Source of the DNA: JBCCZC01 sp039188505 | GTDB lineage: Bacteria; Pseudomonadota; Gammaproteobacteria; Xanthomonadales; SZUA-38 | Length of the DNA: 14,437 nucleotides | Direction: 5' to 3' | Assembly (NCBI GenBank): GCA_039188505.1 | Contig: JBCCZC010000111.1 | Location: forward strand, 1 to 14,437 | Shown here: in pieces, positions 14,323 to 14,437 of the stretch | Layout: every line of letters begins with the position of its first letter | How positions within the stretch are numbered: the stretch's first letter is position 1 | The notes under the pieces: model-generated | Told to the model about the DNA's origin: nothing | The model's database searches: none | The model's input: the letters and a program-made list of their open reading frames with translations, nothing else | Program-made: the position numbers and the translations under genes

Positions 14323-14437
14323 CCGGCTGTCGGGCTTGGCACGAGCGGGCTTCCGGCGATCTGGGCAAGAGCAAGAGAGACGATGAATCCTCGCCACGCG
14401 CCCAGCTCACCTTGCGAGCAGTCTTTGGGTCTATCTC
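14323..14437 (+). other. Right edge: possible start of a further gene
   Basis: An ATG at 14383, preceded by the purine run AAGAGAGA, opens a frame that stays open for the 18 codons left in the window. This is too short to judge. No T-rich terminator follows the SCP2-cupin gene; GCCGG and CCGGC around 14323-14357 could pair only weakly. Confidence 0.2.

Noticed and set aside
13558..14397. Minus-strand open frame of 279 codons opposite the SCP2-cupin gene
   Set aside because: No domain features and a His/Arg-rich composition typical of antisense frames; the cupin motif and signal peptide support the plus strand.

Overview
The window is GC-rich bacterial DNA with closely packed genes, short overlaps between neighbours, Shine-Dalgarno sequences, Sec signal peptides and a Gram-negative type lipobox. 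Gene content (a TakPQM-like TRAP importer, a DM13 protein, a lipoprotein with a YdhR-like domain, a large secreted VWA/PKD/FG-GAP protein) points to a proteobacterium, most likely a marine or soil gammaproteobacterium. That placement is inferred from style and content; no phylogenetic marker gene is present. I see no tRNA, rRNA, CRISPR array, transposase or insertion sequence.

Left part (1-6885, all minus strand). A 1317-residue secreted protein (signal peptide, beta-rich N-terminus, von Willebrand A-like domain, PKD domain, seven FG-GAP repeats and a duplicated C-terminal module) is followed after 16 bases by a complete TRAP transporter P and Q gene pair and the start of the M gene, which runs off the left edge. 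P/Q and Q/M overlap by 8 and 14 bases, so these are almost certainly one transcript, perhaps including the large protein. The P protein resembles 2-oxoacid-binding (TakP-like) receptors. Its only possible start is a TTG that sits in a small hairpin.

Middle part (6998-10446). On the plus strand are a SAM-dependent methyltransferase with a cysteine-rich N-terminal part and a membrane-anchored DM13 protein with an unrecognised C-terminal domain. Convergent to them is a two-gene minus-strand operon: a lipoprotein with a YdhR-like domain, then an alpha/beta hydrolase whose nucleophile position appears to be cysteine. This operon is divergent from a TetR regulator. The shared promoter region holds three regularly spaced half-sites forming two overlapping 15-bp operators that cover both candidate promoters.

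Right part (11130-14437). A small Cro/XRE regulator overlaps a four-helix membrane protein gene, a common pairing of unknown purpose, and a palindrome covers its -10 box. A small secreted two-cysteine protein lies convergent to them, with its ribosome site inside a hairpin. After about 290 bases without a gene comes an AraC regulator, then a secreted protein combining an SCP2-like and a cupin domain. These last two genes use more A/T-ending codons than the left part, which may indicate separate ancestry.

No defence system or mobile element is visible. The points most worth checking are the Cys-nucleophile hydrolase with its TetR triple half-site, the large protein joined to a TRAP operon, and the SCP2-cupin protein under an AraC regulator.
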